Shown in pieces: positions 1 to 7,369 of a stretch of 18,063 nt of DNA; position 1 is the stretch's first letter, and the number at the start of each line of letters is the position of its first letter. The DNA comes from Aerococcus sp. UBA6277. Lineage in GTDB: Bacteria > Bacillota > Bacilli > Lactobacillales > Aerococcaceae. A model generated the notes under the pieces. The model ran no database searches. It was not told where the DNA came from and saw only the letters and a program-made list of their open reading frames with translations. Position numbers and translations under genes: made by a program. The stretch covers positions 1-18,063 of the forward strand of contig NZ_DJUR01000034.1 in NCBI RefSeq assembly GCF_002440555.1. Reading direction: 5' to 3'.

Positions 1-19
1 TACTTTTATATTGCCATAA

Positions 20-280
20 ACAACTGGGGTTTATATGAATCCAGCAACGAATTTCCCGTTCCAAGATTTCTTTACGCGTAATGTGAATATTAAAATGGGA
101 CAAGCTCCGGTTATCCACTTGATGCCGAAAATCTATGACATGATTGAAAAAGGAGAATTCGACCCATCGGATATCATTACACATACAATGCCCTTGGAAC
201 GAGCCGCTGAAGCATACGATATATTTGACAGAAAAGCAGATAATAATATTAAAGTAGTTTTGAAACCAGGTATTTCTTAA
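20..280 (+). pseudogene. C-terminal remnant of a zinc-type alcohol dehydrogenase
   Basis: The frame ending at the TAA at 278-280 reads as the last ~85 residues of a zinc-dependent medium-chain alcohol dehydrogenase of the formaldehyde/threonine dehydrogenase-like group. It begins GVYMNPATNFPF, the end of the NAD-binding fold. It continues through NIKMGQAPV and ends with the typical tail LERAAEAYDIFDRKAD...IKVVLKP. The same frame has a TAA at 17-19, directly before recognisable homology, and no other frame in bases 1-34 continues the family. The ATG at 35 lies inside the fold and has no ribosome binding site, so it is not a credible start. The gene therefore looks broken by a nonsense or frameshift change close to the window edge, though only 16 bases upstream are visible. 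NAD(P)-linked alcohol oxidation is the ancestral role; this fragment lacks the catalytic zinc domain. Confidence 0.6.
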
Positions 281-313
281 AAGAAATTTCGGGGCTAGAA
301 AATAACTAGCGCT

Positions 314-374
314 AAAAATAAAAATGCGATGAGATAATCATAAAGCGTGATTATTTCTTCGCATTTTTATTTTT
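314..374. terminator. Large hairpin with T-rich flanks on both strands
   Basis: A 16-base perfect inverted repeat (314-329 with 359-374) is extended inward by imperfect pairing of GATAATCA with TGATTATT around a short AAAGCG loop. The arms are A/T-rich outside (AAAAATAAAAA / TTTTTATTTTT) with a TGCGA/TCGCA core, so either strand would give a hairpin ending in a U-rich run. It lies 33 bases after the dehydrogenase stop and fits a bidirectional intrinsic terminator. The unusually long stem could also mark a small mobile-repeat remnant. Confidence 0.6.
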
Positions 375-440
375 AACGGATTGGTGCGATAAGAAATCAT
401 TCAGATATTTATGGCAATGTTTCTTGAGAGTGCGACTTCG

Positions 441-593
441 TTACTTATATACAATAGGCCCTTTAGGAATTGTCGTTTCTAACTTGATCGCGGCTTCAAA
501 TTCTATCAGTACTTCCCCCAAATGATGAATGATTTCTTCAATACCTTCTGGTGTTTCTAAAAACTTATTCAGATACAGCCATATTAACGTTTT
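441..593 (-). pseudogene. Start-less 50-codon coding remnant, family unknown
   Basis: On the minus strand an open stretch of 50 codons runs from just after a TAA (594-596) to a TAA at 441-443. The peptide begins KTLIWLYLNKFLETPEGIEE, continues IIHHLGEVLIEFEAAIK and ends LETTIPKGPIVYK. Its composition is protein-like: alternating charged and aliphatic residues suggesting an amphipathic helix, then a basic end. It has no ATG, GTG or TTG start and no ribosome binding site, and it is cut off 14 bases from the terminator arm of the penicillin-binding protein gene. I read it as the 3' end of a gene whose front was deleted. I do not recognise the family. It could be chance, since 50 codons is short. 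Confidence 0.35.
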
Positions 594-601
594 TTAGAAG
601 G

Positions 602-650
602 ATAAAAACCCTTCAACTCTTTCTAATAACTAAGAATGAGTTGAAGGGTT
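602..650 (-). terminator. Intrinsic terminator of the penicillin-binding protein gene
   Basis: A perfect 13-base inverted repeat (AACCCTTCAACTC at 607-619 with GAGTTGAAGGGTT at 638-650) has an 18-base loop. On the minus strand it is followed by TTTTTATC (601-606 region). It sits about 50 bases beyond the stop codon at 700-702 and ends that transcript. Confidence 0.85.
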
Positions 651-699
651 CCTTTGTTAGGAGACAGAGTTGTTTCCTAGCGCCATCTTATTTATTTTT

Positions 700-3240
700 C
701 TAACCATCTTGTTCAATATTATCTTCTTCAAGTTCTTGACGACGTTGTTCATTTTCTTCACTACGTAATTTAAAGGATTCTAATACTTCTTGAACCTTAC
801 TATTTACAGTAGCATTCGTCTTAGACCGGAAGCTTTCAAGTTTGTTCATGTAGTCATCCATCGAACCACCGATACCAAAGGTAAAGCTTGGTTCTTCTGG
901 ATCCATGGCAGCGGTAAACAATTCAGTGTTGGTTGCTGCTGATGAAGGAATTGTATAACTTGTATCATATGGTCCTTCAAAGCTACCAGATTTCGTACCA
1001 GTTTCCGTCACTACTGTTTCCTCGTGGACACCTTCAGGTTCTTCTAAGACTTCACCAGACCCCATTGTATTCGGGTAGTAGTAGTTTAGTCGGTTACCCA
1101 AGGTTGTCCAGTAGCGTAATGACCGTTGAGCTGGCGTACCGTATACGGCATTTTCAGCTTGGCTATATAGATCACGAGTTTGCGTGATATTATCATAACC
1201 AATCCAAGAAGTAAGGGTAACGTTCGGCGTTGAACCGTTGGCCCACAAATCCTTAAATCGTTCTGAAGTACCAGTCTTCATAAACCAGTCTAAATCACTA
1301 TCCATTTGCGAATTGTAAGAGGCCATAGCACCGGTAGTTGTCGCATCTTTTAAGATATCAGCAATTACATAGGCTACATCTTCATCAAAGACGCGTTCTT
1401 TTTGCGTTTGATGCTGGTAAACCACATTACCATTGGAATCAGTAATAGTTTCGATTAGGTAAGGTTCAACATAAACACCACCATTTGCAAAGGTTGCAAA
1501 GGCTGCCGCGTTTTCTAATACAGTTGGACCAGTAGTTGTCCCACCAAGTGATAGGGCTAAGTTACTGAATTCATCAGTTGAAATCGCATCCTGTAAGCCC
1601 ATCTTGTAGGCATAAGATTGAATGTCGACGCCTTGGTTTAATAATTCATTATATAAGGCCAATGTCGGGTTATTCATAGATGTTGAAAGGGCATAGCGAG
1701 CAGTTACAAAGTCATTTGAAATAGTCGTCCCAAAGTTTGTTGGTTCATAAACGTCCCCATCTGGTTGGACGATACGAGTGTAAGTATCGGCAAGCATTGT
1801 ATTTGCACCAGCAATTTGTTCCTGCAAGGCTGGACCGTAAGTCAATAGAGGTTTGAATGATGAACCAGGCGAACGACGAGAGTTAAAGGCGTGGTCAACC
1901 TGACTCGTATCAAAGTCAATACCGCCAACAAATCCAAGGACTTGGCCCGTGTCGTTGTCTAATAAGACTGTCCCATTTTGAACAGGTTCTACGACTTCAA
2001 TCGGGTCACCATTTTCATCTGTAGATTCTGAATAATAGGTAGTCCCAAATGAAGCAGAAAACTCCTGAACGGTTGAGTTCATTGTCTCGTAAATATCGGG
2101 ATCGACTGTTGCTTTAATGGTTAAACCACCGTTACGCATTTGATTTTCCGCCTCAGCATAATATTGGTTGTATAACTGATCATTGGCATTAACATCAGCC
2201 ATAGTCAGTCCATCAGCCGCTACTTTTTGTTCCATCAAGATATCAATGGTTTCAAGTTCAACCGCTTGATAGATGTATGAATTACGTTCATCTGGTACTT
2301 CTTCGCTAGTTCCAGCACTTAAGAAGTCTTGGGTAATATCATAATTAATTGCTTCTTGATATTCTTCTTCAGTAATATAGTTGGTTAACCGCATCCGTTG
2401 TAAGACTTCATGCGAACGGATAATGCCATCTTCTAAATATTCAGCATCGTTTAATTCACCGGATTGCAAGAAGGGGGTATAAGTATATGGGTTTTGCGGA
2501 ATACCCACTAAAAAGGCTGCTTGTGCTAAAGTAACTTCACTCGCTGATACACCGAAAATCCCTTGGGCTGCAGTTTCAATCCCTGCAATATTTTCCCCTT
2601 TATGATTACGGCCATATGGCGATTCATTCAAGTAACCTTGCAGAATCTGCTCTTTTGAATAGTGGTTTTCTAACCGCATCGCTAGCAAAATTTCCTTTGC
2701 CTTACGTTCAAAAGACACTTCATTGGTTAATAATTTTTGCTTGATTAACTGTTGGGTAATGGTTGAACCACCGGAAGTCCCTCCCACACCAAGGAAGGTT
2801 GAAGCACCTGCACGGATAATGGCTGACGGTACCACACCATCATGTTCGAAGAAGTTCTCATCTTCTGTAGCTACTAAACCATTAATAATATATGGACGAA
2901 CATTTTCTAGTTTAGTATTTTCACGAACCAAGTCAGCGCGAATACTAGAAATTTCAGTATCATCACTATAAGTCATGGTCGAAATCTCACCGGCATTCTC
3001 CACCGCATTAGAAAGTTCCTCTTCAGTAGGGATTGGCATATCTTCCACCAAACCAATGAAATAGCCTGATCCTAATCCAAGACCCAATGTCCCACCAAGA
3101 AAGAGCATAAGTAATAAGACTAGAAATATTTTAGCCAAGGATTTAAAAGCCACATTCACATAGAACATCACTTTTTCAGTCCCAGACAGCCCATTCCCAA
3201 TTTTTTTCTTTTCTTCATTGTTTTTCTTCACTATACACAC
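700..3240 (-). CDS. Class A penicillin-binding protein (transglycosylase/transpeptidase)
   Basis: This membrane-anchored enzyme polymerises glycan strands from lipid II and cross-links their peptides. A lysine-rich cytoplasmic start is followed by one membrane segment at about residues 36-64. The GT51 domain shows EDENFFEHDG at 126-135 (E126 the expected catalytic glutamate), GGSTITQQLIKQ around 157-168, RKAKEILLAMRLE at 179-191 and the NESPYG element. The transpeptidase domain shows SSFK (serine 460 nucleophile), SMN at 521-523 and KTGTS at 655-659. The last ~120 residues are a Ser/Thr/Glu-rich linker and a charged, probably coiled tail. At 846 residues it is longer than most PBP2A/PBP1A relatives, mainly because of that tail. 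The 5'-most start is GTG at 3240, but AGAAAAG lies only one base before it, so the GTG three codons in (3231) is better spaced. It is transcribed alone, with its own promoter and terminator. I cannot choose between the PBP1A, PBP2A and PBP1B names. Confidence 0.95.
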   Translation of the reverse strand: MCIVKKNNEEKKKIGNGLSGTEKVMFYVNVAFKSLAKIFLVLLLMLFLGGTLGLGLGSGYFIGLVEDMPIPTEEELSNAVENAGEISTMTYSDDTEISSIRADLVRENTKLENVRPYIINGLVATEDENFFEHDGVVPSAIIRAGASTFLGVGGTSGGSTITQQLIKQKLLTNEVSFERKAKEILLAMRLENHYSKEQILQGYLNESPYGRNHKGENIAGIETAAQGIFGVSASEVTLAQAAFLVGIPQNPYTYTPFLQSGELNDAEYLEDGIIRSHEVLQRMRLTNYITEEEYQEAINYDITQDFLSAGTSEEVPDERNSYIYQAVELETIDILMEQKVAADGLTMADVNANDQLYNQYYAEAENQMRNGGLTIKATVDPDIYETMNSTVQEFSASFGTTYYSESTDENGDPIEVVEPVQNGTVLLDNDTGQVLGFVGGIDFDTSQVDHAFNSRRSPGSSFKPLLTYGPALQEQIAGANTMLADTYTRIVQPDGDVYEPTNFGTTISNDFVTARYALSTSMNNPTLALYNELLNQGVDIQSYAYKMGLQDAISTDEFSNLALSLGGTTTGPTVLENAAAFATFANGGVYVEPYLIETITDSNGNVVYQHQTQKERVFDEDVAYVIADILKDATTTGAMASYNSQMDSDLDWFMKTGTSERFKDLWANGSTPNVTLTSWIGYDNITQTRDLYSQAENAVYGTPAQRSLRYWTTLGNRLNYYYPNTMGSGEVLEEPEGVHEETVVTETGTKSGSFEGPYDTSYTIPSSAATNTELFTAAMDPEEPSFTFGIGGSMDDYMNKLESFRSKTNATVNSKVQEVLESFKLRSEENEQRRQELEEDNIEQDG

Positions 3241-3288
3241 ACTTTTCTATAACAAATTTTATTGTAAAAATAGCCTGATTTGCTATTA

Positions 3289-3297
3289 ATTATATCA
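3289..3297 (-). promoter_or_regulatory. Extended -10 promoter for the penicillin-binding protein gene
   Basis: On the minus strand TGATATAAT gives a perfect -10 hexamer (3289-3294) with the TGn extension (3295-3297). It lies about 50 bases before the start codon. The -35 position at 17-base spacing (3312-3317, TAGCAT) is poor, consistent with reliance on the extended -10. Confidence 0.6.
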
Positions 3298-3349
3298 AAA
3301 CAATTGTATACATGCTATGTGAATTCATCTCTGTAAAATGAATGTAAAA

Positions 3350-3427
3350 TTGACCTAGCTCGCTTTCATTCGTATTCAAAATAATCTAGGGCTAAATATA
3401 GCTAATTCGCCAACGGTCTAGTAAAAT
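3350..3427 (+). promoter_or_regulatory. Weak candidate promoter elements for the lipid kinase gene
   Basis: TTGACC at 3350-3355 is followed at 17 bases by a poor -10, TATTCA (3373-3378). A better -10-like TAAAAT lies at 3422-3427 but has no clear -35. GTAAAATGAA occurs near 3334 and again at 3421-3430. Transcription of the kinase must start somewhere here because the upstream gene is divergent, but no strong promoter is visible. Confidence 0.3.
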
Positions 3428-3460
3428 GAAGGTAACACAAAGTACATGGAGGTAGCGAAT

Positions 3461-4366
3461 ATGTCTAAAGTAAGGTTGATTATTAACCCATCATCAGGTA
3501 AGGGGACGGGAAAAGAAATTCAAAGTGATTTAGAAAAAGCGCTGTCTGCTTCCTTCGACGATGTCGAAACAAAGTTCACTGAAGGAGAGGGCGACGCCAA
3601 AGACTGGGCTCGTGAAGCAAGCGACGAAGGGTATGAAGCTGTTGTCGTCGTTGGTGGTGATGGAACTGTTAACGAAGGAATTTCAGGAATCGCTGAAACA
3701 GATTCAACCATTAAATTTGGTCTTATTCCACTTGGGACAGCCAACGATCTAGCTCGAGCTTTAGGAATTAGCCTAAAACCTCAAGAAGCAGCTAAAGACT
3801 TAGCTAACTTCAAGACACGAAAAATTGATATCGCTAAAATAAACGACCAATACTTCTGCAACGTGGCCGCTATTGGATCAATTCCAACAGCCGTAATGGA
3901 AACATCAAGTGAAGATAAATCAAAATTTGGTTTCTTCGCCTACGTGCGTGACTCAATGAGAGCTGTATTAAACGATAACCAATACACCTACAACTTAGTC
4001 TTAGACGACGATAAAGAAATCGAAATCTCAACCAAAGTACTAGTGGTTGCCTTAACAAACAGTGTAGGATCATTTGAAAATATGATTGCTGGTGCAACAC
4101 CAGATGACGGCTTATTGCATATCATGACCTTAAAAGATGAAAACTTATTAGCTGAATTACCAGGTATGCTACAAAAATTAAACGGCGGGTATATCTCTGA
4201 AGCCAATAACGTGATTACGTATAACGTCAAAAAGGTGTCTATCTCGGTCGTTAATGAAGACGCGAACGAAGTAAAAGTGAATATTGACGGTGAGGTTGGT
4301 CCAGCGTTACCAATTGATATCGAAGTCTTACCATCACATGTGGAAGTAATGGTGCCTAATAAATAG
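3461..4366 (+). CDS. Diacylglycerol kinase family lipid kinase (YegS/BmrU-like)
   Basis: This is a soluble, membrane-associated lipid kinase of the DAGK_cat fold that uses ATP to phosphorylate diacylglycerol or a related lipid, recycling it to phosphatidic acid. With ATG 3461 as start the protein has 301 residues. NPSSGKG is at 9-15, the nucleotide-binding GGDGTVNE at 65-72, PLGTANDLA at 90-98, PDDGLL at 214-219 and IDGE at 275-278, in the order and spacing usual for YegS/DgkB-like kinases of about 300 residues. The start is set by GGAGG at 3448-3452, eight bases before ATG 3461. An in-frame ATG at 3446 overlaps that ribosome binding site and is unlikely. The gene is followed 72 bases later by yebC with no terminator between, so some read-through is likely. 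True substrate (diacylglycerol, undecaprenol or sphingosine-like lipid) cannot be read from the motifs. Confidence 0.92.
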   Translation: MSKVRLIINPSSGKGTGKEIQSDLEKALSASFDDVETKFTEGEGDAKDWAREASDEGYEAVVVVGGDGTVNEGISGIAETDSTIKFGLIPLGTANDLARALGISLKPQEAAKDLANFKTRKIDIAKINDQYFCNVAAIGSIPTAVMETSSEDKSKFGFFAYVRDSMRAVLNDNQYTYNLVLDDDKEIEISTKVLVVALTNSVGSFENMIAGATPDDGLLHIMTLKDENLLAELPGMLQKLNGGYISEANNVITYNVKKVSISVVNEDANEVKVNIDGEVGPALPIDIEVLPSHVEVMVPNK

Positions 4367-4372
4367 GCTTCA

Positions 4373-4401
4373 TTGCTATGATGTCAATATTTTGATATAA
4401 T
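4373..4401 (+). promoter_or_regulatory. Promoter of the yebC gene
   Basis: TTGCTA (4373-4378), a 17-base spacer and a perfect TATAAT (4396-4401) with the TGn extension (TGA at 4393-4395). It starts seven bases after the kinase stop codon and 38 bases before the GTG start, so yebC can be expressed independently of the kinase. Confidence 0.8.
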
Positions 4402-4438
4402 AACCTAGTGAAAAATTACAGGAAAGAGGGTATATGTC

Positions 4439-5170
4439 GTGTCTGGACATAATAAATGGAGTAAAATCAAAAACAAAAAAGGTGCAACCGATGCTAAACG
4501 GGCGAAAGTATTCCAAAAACTTTCTCGTGAAATTTATGTAGCAACGAAAGCGGGTGGACCTGATCCAGAATCAAACCCATCTTTACGTTTGGTTATGGAT
4601 AAAGCAAAAGCAGCGAACATGCCTAACGACAATGTAAACCGTGCGATTGAAAAAGGTTCAAGTAACAACGCTGGTGAAGATTACGATGAAATCACTTACG
4701 AAGGTTATGGACCAGGCGGTATTGCCATTTTAGTTGAAACCTTAACTGACAATACCAACCGTACTTTAACCAATATACGTACTATCTTTAACAAAAATGG
4801 TGGTTCATTAGGTGAATCAGGTTCAGTTGCTTACATGTTTGACCGTCAAGGTTACATCGTGATCGAGCGTGAAGGTTTAGACCTTGACGAAGATGAAATG
4901 TTAATGAACGTAATCGAAGCTGGTGGGGAAGACATGACAACTTCAGATGAAGTATTTGAAATTTCTACAGAAGCTTCTGACTTCACTGATGTTCGTGACG
5001 CCTTAGAAGCGCAAGGATTCAAATTAGCACAAGCTGAAATCACAATGGTAGCTAAAACAATGTTAGAACTACCTGAAGATAAAGCCAGCCAACTTGAAAA
5101 CTTGATCGACTTATTAGAAGACGATGATGATGTACAAAACGTACATTACAATACAGAATTAGCTGAATAA
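4439..5170 (+). CDS. yebC: YebC/PmpR family DNA-binding regulator or translation factor
   Basis: The protein begins with the family signature MSGHNKWSKIKNKKGATDAK, followed by RAKVFQKLSREI, the NPSLRLVMDKAKAANMP helix, and the conserved EGYGPGGIAILVETLTDN and NKNGGSLGESGSVAYMF segments. At 243 residues it matches the usual 240-250. It is cytosolic. Members have been described as DNA-binding regulators (PmpR) and more recently as factors easing ribosome stalling at proline-rich stretches; the sequence does not choose between these. The start is GTG at 4439, eight bases after AGAGGG (4425-4430). An ATG at 4434 is in another frame and closes quickly. It has its own strong promoter and terminator. 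In several lactobacilli, as I recall, yebC sits just before comGA; here the V-ATPase operon lies between them. Confidence 0.96.
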   Translation: MSGHNKWSKIKNKKGATDAKRAKVFQKLSREIYVATKAGGPDPESNPSLRLVMDKAKAANMPNDNVNRAIEKGSSNNAGEDYDEITYEGYGPGGIAILVETLTDNTNRTLTNIRTIFNKNGGSLGESGSVAYMFDRQGYIVIEREGLDLDEDEMLMNVIEAGGEDMTTSDEVFEISTEASDFTDVRDALEAQGFKLAQAEITMVAKTMLELPEDKASQLENLIDLLEDDDDVQNVHYNTELAE

Positions 5171-5187
5171 AGTTATTCAATACAAAT

Positions 5188-5234
5188 AGTGTCGGTAGAG
5201 GTTCGAAAGAAACTTCCGCCGACACTTTTTATAT
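5188..5234 (+). terminator. Intrinsic terminator of yebC
   Basis: AGTGTCGG (5188-5195) pairs with CCGACACT (5219-5226). An inner GAGGTT/AACTTC stem closes a small loop, and TTTTT then ATAT follows the hairpin on the plus strand. It lies 17 bases beyond the yebC stop. Confidence 0.88.
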
Positions 5235-5235
5235 A

Positions 5236-5291
5236 ACCAAAAAGACGACCTAAGTATACTGGCGCGAAACCAGTTTACATAGGTCGTCTTT
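5236..5291 (-). terminator. Intrinsic terminator of the V-ATPase operon
   Basis: A 12-base perfect inverted repeat (AAAGACGACCTA at 5241-5252 with TAGGTCGTCTTT at 5280-5291) encloses a second stem ACTGG/CCAGT (5258-5262 / 5270-5274). On the minus strand it runs directly into TTTTTGG. It begins 10 bases after the ntpD stop and is back to back with the yebC terminator. Confidence 0.88.
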
Positions 5292-5300
5292 ATCTTTTTG

Positions 5301-5921
5301 CTACTTGCTATTTAAGATACGTTTAACCACTTTAAGACGGGTAAATTCTTCACGTTCTTTCTCTTCAAGCGCTGAAGAAATAGATTTTTGTGCACCTTCC
5401 AATTGCGGAATGGTCACATTTTGAAGGGCATTTACACGTTTTTGCGTTTTCTGCATGTTGTTCGCTAAACGATAAGCCGCATTCTCAACTTCAGCGATTT
5501 GAATCAGCAATTCTTTGACCCGACGAAAGGCAATCCTTGCTTCATCAATAGCCACTGTATTGTCATAGAATGAGTAGGCGGGCTTCATAGGTCGAGGTTT
5601 GTAATTAATTTCTGGCACCTCTGAACCCATGACACTACGTACTTTTAATTGGATATCGTCTTCAACACTCACGTTAGTTGATGCATCATGTACACTTAAA
5701 ATACCATTTTCATAAGCAGCAATTGACAATTTATGATAAGCCAACTCATAAGCCTTTTTAAGGTCATCCTGTAAACCGGAAGCCTTATTCAGCAAATCAA
5801 TCAACTCGTTCATCAAGATAATCCGTTTCCGGTCCATCAATAGATAACCGTTACGCGAAAGATCTAATGTCTTTTGAATCTGCATTAAGTTCCCCTTGGT
5901 AGGGGTGTTATTAATATCCAT
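5301..5921 (-). CDS. ntpD: V-type ATPase subunit D (central shaft)
   Basis: Subunit D is the long antiparallel coiled coil of the central rotor shaft. It runs through the A3B3 head and transmits rotation to the membrane ring. The 206-residue length and the two long helical ends fit: the N-terminal helix carries NGYLLMDRKRIILMNELIDLL-like register, and the C-terminal helix carries AEVENAAYRLANNMQKTQKRVNALQNVTIPQ, typical of the family. The N-terminal NNTPTKGNL matches the family's NPT(R/K)-type start. ATG 5921 is preceded by AAGGTGGTG with nine bases between GGTGG and the ATG, and lies 14 bases after the ntpB stop. It is the last gene of the operon; no ntpH or ntpJ homologue follows, unlike the Enterococcus hirae sodium-ATPase operon. 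Confidence 0.95.
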   Translation of the reverse strand: MDINNTPTKGNLMQIQKTLDLSRNGYLLMDRKRIILMNELIDLLNKASGLQDDLKKAYELAYHKLSIAAYENGILSVHDASTNVSVEDDIQLKVRSVMGSEVPEINYKPRPMKPAYSFYDNTVAIDEARIAFRRVKELLIQIAEVENAAYRLANNMQKTQKRVNALQNVTIPQLEGAQKSISSALEEKEREEFTRLKVVKRILNSK

Positions 5922-5935
5922 TAATTTTCACCACC

Positions 5936-7357
5936 TTATACTAGCGGCTTGTCAGTTGTTTGTTGGTTTAATACCTCATCAGCTGTGTTTTTGTAGTATT
6001 TATCAAGGACTTCAGTATCCATACGTGTCAATTCTTCACGTGGGAAAATACCTAATAATTGCCAACCTAAGTCCAATGTCTCTTGGATGGTTCTTGTTTC
6101 ATCTTGGCCTTGACCAACGAATTTTTGTTCGAATAACTCACCAAATTTAAGATAAAGTTTATCAACATCCGATAACTCTTCTTCCCCGATAACAGAAGCT
6201 AAAGATTTAGCCTCGTTAGCACCAGAATAAGAAGCGAATAATTGGTTAGCTACGTCAGAGTGGTCTTCTCGGGTAAACCCTTCACCGATACCGTCTTTCA
6301 TCAAACGAGATAGTGAGGGTAGAATCCCAACTGGTGGATAAACGTTTTTACCTTCAATTACACGGTCTAGTACGATTTGTCCTTCAGTAATATAACCAGT
6401 AAGGTCAGGGATAGGGTGCGTGATATCATCGTTAGGCATGGTCAAAATAGGAATTTGCGTTACTGAACCTGGTTTACCTTTAACGATACCCGCACGTTCA
6501 TAAATAGTCGCCAATTCAGAGTAAAGGTAACCTGGGTAACCTTTACGAGAAGGGATTTCTTGTTTTGCTGATGATACTTCACGTAAGGCCTCAGCAAAAG
6601 AAGTCATATCCGTTAAGATAACTAACACATGTTTACCTAAATCATAAGCCAAGTATTCTGCTGTAGTTAAGGCCACACGAGGTGTGATTAGACGTTCCAT
6701 AACGGGATCATCAGCGGTATTCACGAACATGGTTACGTGATCCATGGCACCAGACTCTTCAAATGAACGACGGAAGTAGTCAGCAATATCGTGCTTTACT
6801 CCCATTGCAGCAAATACAACCGCGAATTCTTCATCAGAATCTTCACCTAATTTGGCTTGTTTAACAATTTGGGCAGCTACTTGGTTGTGGCTCATACCAT
6901 CACCAGAAAAGATTGGTAATTTTTGACCACGAATCAAAGTCATTAACCCGTCAATTGCAGAGAAACCAGTCTCAATATAGTCACGTGGATAAACACGAGA
7001 TACTGGATTCAGTGGGGCACCATTGACATCACGTTTGATGTCAGAGTGGACAGGTCCTAAATTGTCAATTGGACGACCGATACCATCAAAGACCCGTCCT
7101 TGAATTTCTGGTGCCAGTTCGATTTCTAATCCGTGACCAGTAAATTGAGTATGTGTATTATCTAGAGACATTGAAGTAGTTGAGTCAAATACTTGGATGA
7201 TAGCTTTCTCGCCTTCCATTGTGATAATTTGACCTAATTTTTCTTCGTTGCTATTCACGCGAAAGCGTACGATATCGTTATATGCAGCGCCTCTAACACC
7301 GTCTACAACTACTAGAGGGCCATTAATGGAATTTAATCCTAGATATTCTATTGCCAT
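5936..7357 (-). CDS. ntpB: V-type ATPase subunit B (non-catalytic head subunit)
   Basis: Three B subunits alternate with three A subunits in the nucleotide-binding head. The protein (473 residues, slightly longer than the usual ~460) shows the N-terminal beta-barrel segment [11 protein letters not shown], the central [36 protein letters not shown] and [20 protein letters not shown], and the marker [22 protein letters not shown]. It lacks a canonical P-loop, as expected for the non-catalytic subunit. The last ~15 residues are a polar tail. ATG 7357 is preceded by AAGGGGGAA, which overlaps the ntpA stop, leaving a 12-base gap. Expression is expected to be coupled to ntpA. Confidence 0.97.
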   Translation of the reverse strand: MAIEYLGLNSINGPLVVVDGVRGAAYNDIVRFRVNSNEEKLGQIITMEGEKAIIQVFDSTTSMSLDNTHTQFTGHGLEIELAPEIQGRVFDGIGRPIDNLGPVHSDIKRDVNGAPLNPVSRVYPRDYIETGFSAIDGLMTLIRGQKLPIFSGDGMSHNQVAAQIVKQAKLGEDSDEEFAVVFAAMGVKHDIADYFRRSFEESGAMDHVTMFVNTADDPVMERLITPRVALTTAEYLAYDLGKHVLVILTDMTSFAEALREVSSAKQEIPSRKGYPGYLYSELATIYERAGIVKGKPGSVTQIPILTMPNDDITHPIPDLTGYITEGQIVLDRVIEGKNVYPPVGILPSLSRLMKDGIGEGFTREDHSDVANQLFASYSGANEAKSLASVIGEEELSDVDKLYLKFGELFEQKFVGQGQDETRTIQETLDLGWQLLGIFPREELTRMDTEVLDKYYKNTADEVLNQQTTDKPLV

Positions 7358-7369
7358 TATTATTCCCCC

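Noticed and set aside
933..1187. Plus-strand open frames inside the penicillin-binding protein gene (also near 2723-2971)
   Set aside because: They are antisense to conserved transpeptidase and transglycosylase coding sequence, with no start signals or recognisable domains.
3446..3460. An in-frame ATG at 3446 upstream of the lipid kinase start
   Set aside because: It overlaps the GGAGG at 3448-3452 that serves ATG 3461, has no ribosome binding site of its own, and adds residues that do not match the family's N-terminus.
3520..4230. Open frames on the opposite strand of the lipid kinase gene
   Set aside because: They lie wholly inside a well-supported gene, have no ribosome binding sites and show low-complexity Ser/Leu-rich translations typical of antisense shadows.
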